Origin: Candidatus Eiseniibacteriota bacterium
Lineage (GTDB): Bacteria > Orphanbacterota > Orphanbacteria > Orphanbacterales > Orphanbacteraceae
Assembly: GCA_024276995.1 (NCBI GenBank)
Contig: JAJRWB010000014.1
Span: 124,001 to 188,000 of the forward strand
Length of the DNA: 64,000 nucleotides
Reading direction: 5' to 3'
This document shows positions 52,779-62,548 of the stretch, piece by piece (position 1 is the stretch's first letter; each line of letters starts with the position of its first letter). The translations under genes and the position numbers were made by a program. The notes beneath the pieces were generated by a model. That model made no database searches and was not told where the DNA came from. It worked only from the letters and a program-made list of their open reading frames with translations.

Positions 52779-54695
52779 GCACTCTCCCCACCGGCCGACA
52801 CGCGCGGCCGTTCCCCTTTCCGTCTCGCGGCGATCGTTTCCCTCGTTGCCGCCGGGGCGATCCTTTTCGCCGCCGGGTCGGCGGAAGGACGCGGCGGCAT
52901 GCAGTCGTACACGATCACATCGTTCCGGATCGAGGGCAACCACGCGATCGAAACTTCGCAGGCGCGGAAGATCATGGCCCTCACGAAGGGAGGCCGTTTC
53001 CGTGCCGGCCGGTACCTAAAGAGGTGGCTCGATCGCGACGTGGAGGAACTCCTCCGGGTCTACCGCGCCATGGGCTACCTCGAGGCGGACGTTGTCGAGC
53101 GTCGGGTCGTCCGCGATCGGGAGAAACGGACCGTCGATATTCTCCTCGTGATCGACGAGGGAGAGCGCACTCTCGTCGGATCGGTCGCCTTCGAGGGACT
53201 CCCCGATCTGTCGGTCGATTCGCTGGTCAATCGCCTTTCGCTCGTCGAAGGGGAACCGTTCGACCCGACCCTTCTCGGGCGCGATCAATACCGCATTTTC
53301 AGCTACCTCGCCGAGAAGGGCTACCCCGGAGCGACGGTGGAGTACGCCGACACCACCGCCGATCATCTCGCCGCCATCACGTTTCTCATCACATCCGGGC
53401 CGCGCGCCCGGGTGGGCGAGGTAACGGTCATCGGGAACGAGACGACGCGGAGCGAATTCGTTCTAAGGGAACTCACCTTCGCGCGCGGGGAGTGGTTCAA
53501 CCGCGTGACGCTTCTGCAGAGCCGGGACAGGCTCTTCCAGACCGGCCTGTACCGGAGCGTAATCATCGCGCCGGGAAATATCACCCCGGAAAAGACGGTG
53601 CCCATTCGGGTGGAAGTGCGAGAGAGGAAACTGCGCTGGTTCGGCTTCGGTGCCGGCTTCGGAACGGAGGATCAGTTCCGCGGGTCGGTTGACTGGAACG
53701 ATAGAAACGTGCTCGGTTCGGGCCGGCGGTCTTCGGTGGAGATCGTCTTCTCCGACCTGTTCGCCAACCGTGCGGTGGAGCAACGCTACCAAGCGACGCT
53801 CATCGAACCATGGATGTTCAATACACGAACCGCCGGAGCGCTTTCGCTCACCCACCAAAAGCAGAACATCGAGAATTTCCAGATTCCCGAGGGCGCGGAC
53901 TCGGGCAAGGTGATCGAACGGTATCGGTTGATCGAAACGAAGATCGCCTTCTCCCTTTCCCGGGAACTGCGCCGTTTCACCCGCGGATCGGTGTCGTATT
54001 CGATCGGATGGGCCGACGCGAGGGATCCGACCGAACCGGTGGACAGCGACCTTCTGAAGCCGGACGCCATCGGCGCGGTGACATTTTCACTCGAACGCGA
54101 TTCGAGGGACCATCTCCTCGACCCGTCGCGGGGGTCACGGAGCTACGTCTCCACCGAGTACGCCGGCACCGTCCTGGGCGGCGACAACCATTATCTCCGC
54201 TCCATCGTAGAGGGGGCGTCGTACAGTCGCCTCCCGCTGGGGGCGCTCCTCGCCTATCGGATCCAGGTCGGCCAAATCCGTTCCCTGGCGGCTGGCGGGG
54301 CGCTCCCCGACTACAAGCGATTCCGACTCGGTGGCGCGAACACCGTGCGCGGATACAGGGAAGGGACGATCGGCACGGGGAACTACAGTCTCCTTGCGAA
54401 CGTCGAAGTGCGCGTACCCCTATTCTGGAAGATCGCCGGCGCCGTTTTTCTCGACTCCGGCGGCGAGTGGGAGGAGGAGAGTCGCATTTCGGGAGACGAT
54501 TTTCGACTTCGCGCCGCGGCGGAAGATGTGAGAATCGACGAAGTGCGTTACGGGGCCGGCGGGGGGCTGCGCCTCGCCACCCCCGTCGGCCCCGTGCGTC
54601 TCGATTACGGGGTGAAGCTGAAACCGGCTCTCGAGGCGAACGGCGACCGGGAGGCGGCGGCGGTGTGGCATATCAGCATCGGCCAGGCGTATTGA
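52770..54695 (+). CDS. tamA: Omp85-family outer-membrane assembly protein, TamA-like
   Basis: A 641-residue protein. A signal peptide (hydrophobic IVSLVAAGAILFAAGSAEG) is followed by three POTRA repeats (about residues 48-125, 126-205, 206-275; for example ITSFRIEGNHAIE and RVGEVTVIGNETTRSEFVL). A beta-barrel follows with FRLGGANTVRGYREG (the RGF/RGY tip motif), ending in Tyr. Three POTRAs and the adjacent tamB favour TamA over BamA; since no other Omp85 gene is in the window, a BamA role cannot be excluded. ATG 52770 is chosen for the signal peptide. Confidence 0.9.
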   Translation: MTQALSPPADTRGRSPFRLAAIVSLVAAGAILFAAGSAEGRGGMQSYTITSFRIEGNHAIETSQARKIMALTKGGRFRAGRYLKRWLDRDVEELLRVYRAMGYLEADVVERRVVRDREKRTVDILLVIDEGERTLVGSVAFEGLPDLSVDSLVNRLSLVEGEPFDPTLLGRDQYRIFSYLAEKGYPGATVEYADTTADHLAAITFLITSGPRARVGEVTVIGNETTRSEFVLRELTFARGEWFNRVTLLQSRDRLFQTGLYRSVIIAPGNITPEKTVPIRVEVRERKLRWFGFGAGFGTEDQFRGSVDWNDRNVLGSGRRSSVEIVFSDLFANRAVEQRYQATLIEPWMFNTRTAGALSLTHQKQNIENFQIPEGADSGKVIERYRLIETKIAFSLSRELRRFTRGSVSYSIGWADARDPTEPVDSDLLKPDAIGAVTFSLERDSRDHLLDPSRGSRSYVSTEYAGTVLGGDNHYLRSIVEGASYSRLPLGALLAYRIQVGQIRSLAAGGALPDYKRFRLGGANTVRGYREGTIGTGNYSLLANVEVRVPLFWKIAGAVFLDSGGEWEEESRISGDDFRLRAAAEDVRIDEVRYGAGGGLRLATPVGPVRLDYGVKLKPALEANGDREAAAVWHISIGQAY

Positions 54696-54702
54696 GGGAA
54701 GC

Positions 54703-57700
54703 GTGAAAAAAGGGCTGCACATCACGAAGCTTCTCCTCGGCGTGGCGCTCCTTTCGTCGTTCGTCGTCGCGTTCCTCACATACCGCCACCAGTACTTCCG
54801 TCTCGGCGCCGAGATCGTGTCGCGGGAACTCTCCCGCGTCACCGGGGGGACGGTGCTCGTGGGGAGTCTCGACGGGACGGTATTCGATGAACTGATCCTC
54901 CGGGACGTCCGTTTCGTCTCGCCCGACAGCCTCCGACTCGCCGCGGGGACGATCCGCCTGCGCTACTCAGTCGCCGACCTCCTCCGGTCCCCCCGTACCG
55001 TCCGCGCCGTGGAGATCGATACGATTACCGTGGCGCTTGCGCCGCAATCGCGGGAGGACGGCCCGTCGGGGGACGGGGGCGTCCCCCGCATCGCCCTTTT
55101 CGCCGACACGCTCCTTTTCAAGACCGTCGTCGTGCGCGGCGAAGAAGGGGGCGTTGAAGAAGCACACTTCTCCGGCTCGTTCCTCCCCCGGCGCGGCGGC
55201 TTCCGTCTCTTCGTCGGCGACGCCCGGGGCGGGGTGGTCGCCGGGGGGCACCGATTCGCCGCCCTTCTCGGTGGGACGATCGACGGCGACCCGGTGAACG
55301 GGACGCTGGCGGCCGACGTTCGTGGAACATTCGGCGGTGCGCGGTTCGCCTACACCGGAGAGCACCGTCCCGGGGATCGTTTCGCCGGGGAGGGTCGTCT
55401 CGTGGTCGACTCGCTCGACGCCATTCCGTTTCTACGGGCGTTCGCTGCGGAAGCGGAAATCGATTCCGCCGGCGGGGTGATGACCGTCGCCTTCCGGGGG
55501 AGTGTCGATTCGTGCGCCATCGTTCTCGACGGGCGGGGCAGCGTCGACCGTTTCACGGCGGATACTCTTCATGTCGAGTCCAAGTACGCCCGCGGCACCT
55601 TCGATATCGAGCGCATCGAAGGCGTCATGAACGGGGCCTTCCTCGTCGGGGAGGGCCTTTGGCGATTCGGCTCGCCCGACTCGGAGGGAGAACCGAACCG
55701 ATTTTCCCTCCGATTTCGCCATGTCGACGCGGCGCATTTCGCGCCCGGCATCGACCGATCGTCGGATCTGTCGGGCGAGGTCAGCTGGAAGGGGCGGGGC
55801 ACCGACTTGACCCGACTCAGTGGACAGATCGATGTTTCACTCGTGGAAAGTCGTGTCGGGGATATCGCGATCCGCCGGGCATCGATCCGCGGTAGTGCGT
55901 TCCCCGGGGGACTGACCATCGAAAGGAGCGAAATCCTCACGGCGAAGTCCCAGCTCGGCTTCGGCGGCGTGGTCCGCCTCGACGGAACGATCGAAGGCGA
56001 TGTAAGCGCCACGATCCCCTCCCTCGCGGAGTTCCGGTCTCTCACGCCGTTCGATACCCTGGGAGGCTCGGCGAGGATAAATGGGTCCGTCTCCGGGACG
56101 TTGGAGCGTTTACACGCGGAGGGAGAAGTGGAAATCGACTCCGCGTTCCTCGAGGCGATCAGCTTCGAGAGCGTCGACATGAACGGATGGCTCGACTACG
56201 ACGGCGGCGCTCTCGAGGCGGGAGGGGAAGCGCTCTGCCGTGCGTTGCGCGGCGGAGACGACCGCATCGATTCGCTCCGCGTCGAGGTGACCCTCGGCGG
56301 CGACACGCTTCGCCTGGAAAACCTCTCCGCCTGGAGAAGAGAATGGTCCCTCCTTGCGGGCGGGATGGCGATGGTCACCGACTCGAGCCGGTTCATCGAT
56401 TTACGGGATATCCACCTTCGGCGGGGGGAGGAAACGATCGCTCGGCTGGCTCATGTGCGGATCTGGAAGAAGGGGGACCGCCTCGGCATCGATCCGCTGT
56501 CGTTCCCCTTCGGCGAGGGAACGGTGAGCGCCCGCGCCGTCCGGGGCCCGGACGAAGCGATCGACGCGGCGGTCGAGGCGGCCGGCTGCGATCTCTCCCT
56601 CCTGTCGGACAGGATCGGAATCGACCGGCGATTCCTCCGGGATGTCGATCTCACCGTCTCCGTGGGCGGCACGCTGGACGATCCAACCGGTTCGCTCTTT
56701 CTCGATCTGCGCGGAGCGGCACAAGACAGCCTTCCCTTCCGCGAACTCACCGCCGCGGGGCGCTTCGCCGATTCCCACATCCTCCTCGACTCCGCCGTGG
56801 TGCTCGGGCACGCCCGGGGCGCGCGCCTGAAAGCGTCGGGCACCATCCCCCTTCCCCCCGATCGCCCCGGTGGTCGGATCGCCATCGACCTGAGCCTTCG
56901 CCGCTATCCCCTCGCGGAACTCCACTTTCTCTCCGACAAGATCGAACCTTTCGAGGGAAACGGCACCGCCGATCTTCGCCTTTCCGGGTCGTGGGCCGAA
57001 CCGCTCTTCGAGGGGCATTTCGACATCGACTCCACCATGTGGAACGACTTTCCTATGGGAAGGGTGCGCGGCGACTCGATCCGTTACGGCGGAGATTCGC
57101 TCGTCGCCGTCCTTAGGCTCGACGATTCGTGGGGAAAGGGGAACCGTCTCTTCTGGCGTCTCCCCGCGCGGCTCGATCCCGCCGGGAAGGATTTCTCTTT
57201 TCTCGACACCGGCCCCTTTCGGGCGTCCCTCCACATACCCCGCGGCGACTTCGGTCTCGTCTTCGCCCTCACCGATCTCGTAGAGGACGCATCGGGAACA
57301 TTCTCCCTCGATGTGACTCTCGAAGGCGACCGCTCCTCTCCTTCGATGGATGGCGTGTTCGAACTGGAGGACGGCTTCATCCTTCCGGCGGAAGTGGCCG
57401 CCTACTTCGAGGATGTCCGCGCACGGATCCTGATCGACGAAGATTATCTCACCATCGTGAGTGCGTCGGCCCGTTCGGGGAAGAAGGGACGGATCGACGC
57501 ATGGGGGCGTGTAGATATCGACCATCTCGTACCGGCGGGGTATGACCTCGAAGCGCGGGCGAAGGGATACGAGATCCTCCTCGCCGACGGGCCGGACGGA
57601 ACGATCCGCACGACCTTCGACGGCGAGCTCGAAGTGACCACCGACGATGAGTATTTCGACCGGCTCGTGCCGCACATTTCCGGCACCGTCGATTTGAGGG

Positions 57701-58533
57701 AACTCCTTTTGGAGATCGAGTTCCGGGAGCCGGAGGAGGGGGTGCCGACCGTCTTCGATCCGACCGCGCGCCCGGCGTGGACATGCGATATACAGGTAAA
57801 CGCCCCGAAGAAGATCACCGTGCGGAACAGCGTTCTCGATGCGGAACTCGGGGGCGAGGCGCGTATCACCAAGAGCGCGGGCGGCTTCGGGGCCGTCGGC
57901 GATTTCGACATTTTCCGGGGAACGTATTGGGTGCTGAACAACCAGTTTCGCAATGTCGAGGGGAGACTCGTCTTCGGTGATCCGTACGACATGCGGAACG
58001 TCGACATCGACGCCACGGCGCGAACCGAGGTTCTCGGAGAGAGGATCGACGTCGGCGTCACCGGCCATCCCGATTCCCTCGTGGTGTCGTCCAGCTCCGA
58101 ATCGGGCATGACCGAGGAGGAGATACTCGCCATGCTCACCGTGCGGGCGATGCCTGAGAAGACGGTCAACTCGGGCGAACTCCTTTCGTCGTGGCTCACG
58201 TCGTTCGCCAACCGTTTCAGTCGAGAGGTCGCCCACGGCCTGGGCGATATGGGGACGATCGAGATCGGCACGAGCGATGATCTTCCGGAGATCCGCTACG
58301 GCAACTATTTTTCGAACGATCTCTTCCTCGGTTTCTCTCAGAAGCTGCGAAGTCCCCTCGACACGCCATCGCGCGAACAGGGACCGTACCGAGAAAACCT
58401 CCCTGTGCCCGACCGCCAGGTTCGTGTAGAGTACAGGCTGCGCCGGTCACTTGTGGTGCAGGGGGAAGCGGGCACCTTCGACGACGGGGGCCGGTTCGTC
58501 AATGTCGATCTGAAAGTCAAGCTGCCTTACTGA
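54703..58533 (+). CDS. tamB: TamB/YtfN-family translocation and assembly module protein
   Basis: A 1276-residue AsmA-like protein with one N-terminal membrane anchor (ITKLLLGVALLSSFVVAFL), a long repetitive beta-rich groove region and the DUF490/TamB C-terminal domain (FDIFRGTYWVLNNQFRNVEG, RLVFGDPYDMRNVDIDATA, ILAMLTVRAMP). TamB-like proteins span the periplasm and help move phospholipids and barrel proteins to the outer membrane. It starts at GTG 54703, 7 nt after the TamA-like gene. Confidence 0.95.
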   Translation: MKKGLHITKLLLGVALLSSFVVAFLTYRHQYFRLGAEIVSRELSRVTGGTVLVGSLDGTVFDELILRDVRFVSPDSLRLAAGTIRLRYSVADLLRSPRTVRAVEIDTITVALAPQSREDGPSGDGGVPRIALFADTLLFKTVVVRGEEGGVEEAHFSGSFLPRRGGFRLFVGDARGGVVAGGHRFAALLGGTIDGDPVNGTLAADVRGTFGGARFAYTGEHRPGDRFAGEGRLVVDSLDAIPFLRAFAAEAEIDSAGGVMTVAFRGSVDSCAIVLDGRGSVDRFTADTLHVESKYARGTFDIERIEGVMNGAFLVGEGLWRFGSPDSEGEPNRFSLRFRHVDAAHFAPGIDRSSDLSGEVSWKGRGTDLTRLSGQIDVSLVESRVGDIAIRRASIRGSAFPGGLTIERSEILTAKSQLGFGGVVRLDGTIEGDVSATIPSLAEFRSLTPFDTLGGSARINGSVSGTLERLHAEGEVEIDSAFLEAISFESVDMNGWLDYDGGALEAGGEALCRALRGGDDRIDSLRVEVTLGGDTLRLENLSAWRREWSLLAGGMAMVTDSSRFIDLRDIHLRRGEETIARLAHVRIWKKGDRLGIDPLSFPFGEGTVSARAVRGPDEAIDAAVEAAGCDLSLLSDRIGIDRRFLRDVDLTVSVGGTLDDPTGSLFLDLRGAAQDSLPFRELTAAGRFADSHILLDSAVVLGHARGARLKASGTIPLPPDRPGGRIAIDLSLRRYPLAELHFLSDKIEPFEGNGTADLRLSGSWAEPLFEGHFDIDSTMWNDFPMGRVRGDSIRYGGDSLVAVLRLDDSWGKGNRLFWRLPARLDPAGKDFSFLDTGPFRASLHIPRGDFGLVFALTDLVEDASGTFSLDVTLEGDRSSPSMDGVFELEDGFILPAEVAAYFEDVRARILIDEDYLTIVSASARSGKKGRIDAWGRVDIDHLVPAGYDLEARAKGYEILLADGPDGTIRTTFDGELEVTTDDEYFDRLVPHISGTVDLRELLLEIEFREPEEGVPTVFDPTARPAWTCDIQVNAPKKITVRNSVLDAELGGEARITKSAGGFGAVGDFDIFRGTYWVLNNQFRNVEGRLVFGDPYDMRNVDIDATARTEVLGERIDVGVTGHPDSLVVSSSSESGMTEEEILAMLTVRAMPEKTVNSGELLSSWLTSFANRFSREVAHGLGDMGTIEIGTSDDLPEIRYGNYFSNDLFLGFSQKLRSPLDTPSREQGPYRENLPVPDRQVRVEYRLRRSLVVQGEAGTFDDGGRFVNVDLKVKLPY

Positions 58534-58563
58534 TTCGGCCGACCGCGCCGGGGAGGAGGAACG

Positions 58564-60789
58564 ATGATCGGCCGCGATCTCACGGCGAAGCTGAACGCCG
58601 AGCAGAAGGAGGCGGTGCTCCACGACGGCGGGCATCTTCTCGTTCTCGCCGGCGCCGGGAGCGGTAAGACGCGCGTGTTGACCTACCGTTTCGCGCACCT
58701 GGTTCATGAGCGCGGCATCCACCCGTCGTGCATTCTCGCCGTCACCTTCACGAACCGGGCGGCGGCGGAGATGCGCGAGCGGATCGCTGCGCTTCTCGGC
58801 GCGGGGCTGAGCGCCCCGTGGTGCGCCACATTTCACTCGGTGTGCGCCCGGATTCTCCGCCAACTCGCCCCGCGCGCCGGGTTCGATCGGCGTTACACGA
58901 TTATCGACGGCGACGACCAAAGAACGTTGATCAAGGCGATCTGCCGCGAAGAGGGGCTCGACCCGACGCCCGAAAGACTCGCCCGGCTCCGGTCGTCGAT
59001 CAGCCGGAGAAAATCGGGACGGCCGCCGGCGCGGCGTCCTCCTTTCGGCGCCGACGCGGCGGGCGAGGACGACATCGTCTTCGATCTCTACCAGGAGGCG
59101 CTCCACCGGATGAACGCCTTCGATTTCGACGATCTCCTTCTCAAGCCGCTCGAGATCTTTCGCGAGCGGGCCGACATCCTCGAAGAGTACGCCGGACGGT
59201 TTCGCCACGTCCTGATCGACGAGTTTCAGGACACCAACGCCGTTCAGAACGAACTGACCCGGTTGTTCTCGTCGGTTCACGGCAACGTTTGCGCCGTGGG
59301 CGACGATGACCAGTCGATCTACCGATGGCGGGGTGCCGACATCGGGAACATCCTTTCATTCGAAAAGAGCTTCCCCGGGGCGCACGTGGTGAGGCTCGAA
59401 CAGAATTACCGGTCGACGAAACCGATTCTCGACGCGGCTGCGGCGGTGATCGAGAACAACCGGGGACGCCGGGGAAAACGGCTCTGGACCGGCCGGAAGG
59501 GGGGAGATCTCCTGGCGAAGCTCACGCTCCGGACGGAGAGAGAGGAGGGGATGTTCATCGCCGGGGAGATCCAGCGGGCGGTGGTGGGAGGGGGGCGAAG
59601 AGCGTCCGACTTCGCCGTCTTCTTCCGAACGAACGCCCAGTCGCGCTCTCTCGAGGATGGTCTGCGACGTCATGCCATACCGTATAGGCTCGTGGGAGGG
59701 ACGCGGTTCTACGAAAGGAAAGAGATCAAGGATCTTCTCGCGTATCTCCGCCTTCTTTCCAACGGGAAAGACGACGTTTCCTTCGACAGGATCATGAACG
59801 TTCCCGCCCGGGGACTCGGAAAAACGACGCAGGAACGGTTGAAGCGCCACGCCCGCGCGAAGGGGATCTCCCTTCTCGAGGCGGCGGAGCGGCCCCGGGA
59901 GATCGAGACTCTCGGAGCGCGTGCGGCGAAGCGGCTGGAGGAACTTCATACCTTCATCGATACGTATCGACGCCGCGCCGTCACCGAGGCGCCGCATTCT
60001 CTCGTGCGTGATCTCGTCGAAGAACTCCATCTTGTCGAGTATTTCGGCGAAAAGGAAGGGGAGAAAGGTTCTTTGAGGGGGGAGAACATCGGCGAACTCG
60101 TCTCGGCGGTGGCGGAGTTCGAAAGACGCCATCACGAAGCGCTTCTCTTCGATTTCCTCGAGGAAGTCTCTCTTCTCACCGACATCGACAGCTGGGATGA
60201 CGAGAATGATGCCGTGGCGCTCATGACGCTTCACAATTCGAAGGGACTCGAGTTCCCGTGCGTCTACATCGCCGGCATGGAGGAAGGACTTCTTCCCCAC
60301 GCCCGTTCGCTCGCGGAAGAAGAGGAACTTGAAGAGGAGAGGAGACTCTTTTACGTCGGTCTCACCCGAGCGATGGAAAAGGTCACTCTCACTTCCGTTT
60401 CGAGCCGTATCCGGTTCGGTGAAATCGCCCCTTCCGTCCCTTCGCGGTTCCTCTCCGAGATTCCGCCGTCCCTCGTGGAAAGAACCGGTCCGGTCCGGTC
60501 GCGCGCAGCGGGTCATCCGTCGCGCCGCACCGGCGGCGACTCGTTCTTCCCCGACTACGAGAACGAGTCGCAAGAGACGTTCGATGCGACGTCGGATGAC
60601 TACGACTACCGGCGGGGCGAGACCGTGAAGCACGCCGCATGGGGTTACGGCACGATCGTATCGGTTCACGGAACAGGTCCGACGACCACGATCACCGTCT
60701 CTTTTTCGGCGGGTTTCACGAAGAAAATCATGGTACGCTACGCGTCGCTCGAACACGATCGAGGGAGAAGCGGCCGTGGACATCGATAA
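58564..60789 (+). CDS. pcrA: UvrD/PcrA-type ATP-dependent DNA helicase
   Basis: A 741-residue superfamily 1A 3'-5' helicase used in repair and replication restart. Motifs in order: LNAEQKEAVLH (Q motif), AGAGSGKTRVLTYR (Walker A), AVTFTNRAAAEMRERI, HVLIDEFQDTNAVQ (Walker B), VGDDDQSIYRWRGAD, RLEQNYRST, LMTLHNSKGLEFPCVYIAGMEEG (split at KGLEF) and YVGLTRAMEKVTLT. The C-terminal tail (GYGTIVSVHGTG...VRYASL) is the Tudor-like domain of PcrA that contacts RNA polymerase. ATG has GGAGGAGG upstream. It overlaps gatC by 14 nt. Confidence 0.96.
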   Translation: MIGRDLTAKLNAEQKEAVLHDGGHLLVLAGAGSGKTRVLTYRFAHLVHERGIHPSCILAVTFTNRAAAEMRERIAALLGAGLSAPWCATFHSVCARILRQLAPRAGFDRRYTIIDGDDQRTLIKAICREEGLDPTPERLARLRSSISRRKSGRPPARRPPFGADAAGEDDIVFDLYQEALHRMNAFDFDDLLLKPLEIFRERADILEEYAGRFRHVLIDEFQDTNAVQNELTRLFSSVHGNVCAVGDDDQSIYRWRGADIGNILSFEKSFPGAHVVRLEQNYRSTKPILDAAAAVIENNRGRRGKRLWTGRKGGDLLAKLTLRTEREEGMFIAGEIQRAVVGGGRRASDFAVFFRTNAQSRSLEDGLRRHAIPYRLVGGTRFYERKEIKDLLAYLRLLSNGKDDVSFDRIMNVPARGLGKTTQERLKRHARAKGISLLEAAERPREIETLGARAAKRLEELHTFIDTYRRRAVTEAPHSLVRDLVEELHLVEYFGEKEGEKGSLRGENIGELVSAVAEFERRHHEALLFDFLEEVSLLTDIDSWDDENDAVALMTLHNSKGLEFPCVYIAGMEEGLLPHARSLAEEEELEEERRLFYVGLTRAMEKVTLTSVSSRIRFGEIAPSVPSRFLSEIPPSLVERTGPVRSRAAGHPSRRTGGDSFFPDYENESQETFDATSDDYDYRRGETVKHAAWGYGTIVSVHGTGPTTTITVSFSAGFTKKIMVRYASLEHDRGRSGRGHR

Positions 60790-61063
60790 GGACGAAGCGA
60801 AGAGGATCGCCGAGCTCGCCCGTCTCGGCCTCGACGATGACGACGCGAAGCGTCTCGCCGAGGAGATGGCCGCCATCCTCGAGTGTTTTCGCGCCCTGCG
60901 CGAGGCGGACGTGGAAGGTGTCCTCCCGTGGATCGCCCCGGTAGCCGGGAGCGCTCCGGAGCGGCCGGATATCGTTGAAAAGAGTCGCGCCGGGAAGAAC
61001 GCCCTCGACGGCGCGCCCGACCGTGCGGGACGACACTTCCGCGTCCCCCGGGTGATCGGCTGA
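60776..61063 (+). CDS. gatC: Asp-tRNA(Asn)/Glu-tRNA(Gln) amidotransferase subunit C
   Basis: A 95-residue GatC that belts the GatA-GatB complex. The N-terminal half is typical (AKRIAELARLGLDDDDAKRLAEEM), and the C-terminal RPDIVEKSRAGKNALDGAPDRAGRHFRVPRVI matches in two adjacent blocks. The GTG start lies inside the pcrA end. It is followed after 3 nt by gatA. Confidence 0.95.
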   Translation: MDIDKDEAKRIAELARLGLDDDDAKRLAEEMAAILECFRALREADVEGVLPWIAPVAGSAPERPDIVEKSRAGKNALDGAPDRAGRHFRVPRVIG

Positions 61064-61066
61064 CCG

Positions 61067-62548
61067 ATGGATCTTCGAAACGCACCCGCCCACACAATCC
61101 GCGATGCGATCCGCGACGGCTCGATCGAGGCGCGGGCCGTCGTGGAGTCGGTGCTCGACGCCATCGCCCGTGATGAATCCGATCTCCACTGTTACCTCCA
61201 TCTCGCCGGGCGCGATCGCCTACTTGAGGAGGCGGATCGCGTGGATGAAGCCCGCAGGAGGGGAGATCCCCTCCCCCTGCTGGCGGGTATTCCGTGCGCG
61301 TTGAAGGACAACATCGTCGTGAAGGGGATGCCCGCCACGTGTGGCTCGAAAATGCTCGAGCGTTTCCATCCTCCCTACACCGCCACGGCGGCAAGGAGAC
61401 TCCTCGACGCCGGAGCGCTCATCACGGGAAAGACGAACATGGACGAGTTCGCCATGGGTTCGTCCACGGAGAATTCCGCTTTCGGAGCGACACGGAATCC
61501 ATGGGGGCGTGATCGCGTTCCGGGAGGATCTTCCGGCGGATCGGCGGCGGCGGTCGCCGCGGGCGAGGCGCTCTTCGCCCTCGGGTCGGACACGGGCGGG
61601 TCGATCCGCCAGCCGGCGGCGTTTTGCGGCGTCGCCGGTCTGAAACCGACGTATGGGGCGGTATCCCGACGCGGCCTCGTCGCGTTCGCCTCGTCGTTCG
61701 ACCAGATCGGGCCGATCGGCCGATCTGTGCGGGACGTGGCGATGGTGTTCGACGCGATCGCGGGTGTCGACCCGCGCGACTCGACTTCGGCGACGCGCGA
61801 AGGGGGCGGCACGGAGGAGACGCTCGACGCGGGTGTCGCGGGCCTTCGGGTCGGTGTGGCCGAGGAGTTCTTCCGCGAAGGACTCGACGCCGAGGTGGCA
61901 CGGGCGGTCCGTCGGGGGATCGAGGCGCTCCGCGTCGCCGGGGCGGCGGTGGTCGACATTTCGCTCTCTTCGAGCCGCTTCGCCATCCCGGCGTACTACA
62001 TCGCCGCGGACGCCGAGGCATCGGCCAACCTCGCCCGTTTCGACGGCGTCCGCTACGGCCTCCGCCGCGGCGCGAGCGGATCGCTCGGCGGGATGTACCG
62101 GGCCACGAGAAACGACGGTTTCGGCGCCGAGGTGAAGCGGAGGATCCTCATCGGCACGTTCGCTCTTTCGAGCGGCTACCGGGAGGCGTGGTATGAAAGG
62201 GCGATGAAGGTGCGATCGCTGGTAGCCGCCGATTATGCCGCCGCCTTCGAGATATGCGACATCATCGCAGGACCGGCGACGCCGACCACCGCGTTTCGTC
62301 TCGGTGAGAAACAGAATGATCCGCTCGCCATGTACCTCTCCGACGTCTATACGATCTCCGCGAACCTGGCGGGACTCCCCGCCCTCGTCGTTCCGTGCGG
62401 GTCGGACCGATCGGGCCTTCCGGTTGCGATCCAACTCACCGGGAGGGCGTTCGACGAAGCGACGCTCCTCGGTGCGGGGGCGGCCGTCGAAAGGGCGGGT
62501 CTTTTCTCGGGCGGGCCGCGCGCCGACGGGGGGGAGCACCATGGCTGA
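61067..62548 (+). CDS. gatA: Asp-tRNA(Asn)/Glu-tRNA(Gln) amidotransferase subunit A
   Basis: A 493-residue amidase-signature subunit that releases ammonia from glutamine. The Ser-cisSer-Lys triad is K80 (ALKDNIVVKG), S155 in GGSSGGSAAA as cis-Ser region and S179 in DTGGSIRQPAA. With AsnRS present in this genome, the complex probably serves mainly to convert Glu-tRNA-Gln to Gln-tRNA-Gln; this is inference. Its end overlaps gatB by 8 nt. Confidence 0.97.
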   Translation: MDLRNAPAHTIRDAIRDGSIEARAVVESVLDAIARDESDLHCYLHLAGRDRLLEEADRVDEARRRGDPLPLLAGIPCALKDNIVVKGMPATCGSKMLERFHPPYTATAARRLLDAGALITGKTNMDEFAMGSSTENSAFGATRNPWGRDRVPGGSSGGSAAAVAAGEALFALGSDTGGSIRQPAAFCGVAGLKPTYGAVSRRGLVAFASSFDQIGPIGRSVRDVAMVFDAIAGVDPRDSTSATREGGGTEETLDAGVAGLRVGVAEEFFREGLDAEVARAVRRGIEALRVAGAAVVDISLSSSRFAIPAYYIAADAEASANLARFDGVRYGLRRGASGSLGGMYRATRNDGFGAEVKRRILIGTFALSSGYREAWYERAMKVRSLVAADYAAAFEICDIIAGPATPTTAFRLGEKQNDPLAMYLSDVYTISANLAGLPALVVPCGSDRSGLPVAIQLTGRAFDEATLLGAGAAVERAGLFSGGPRADGGEHHG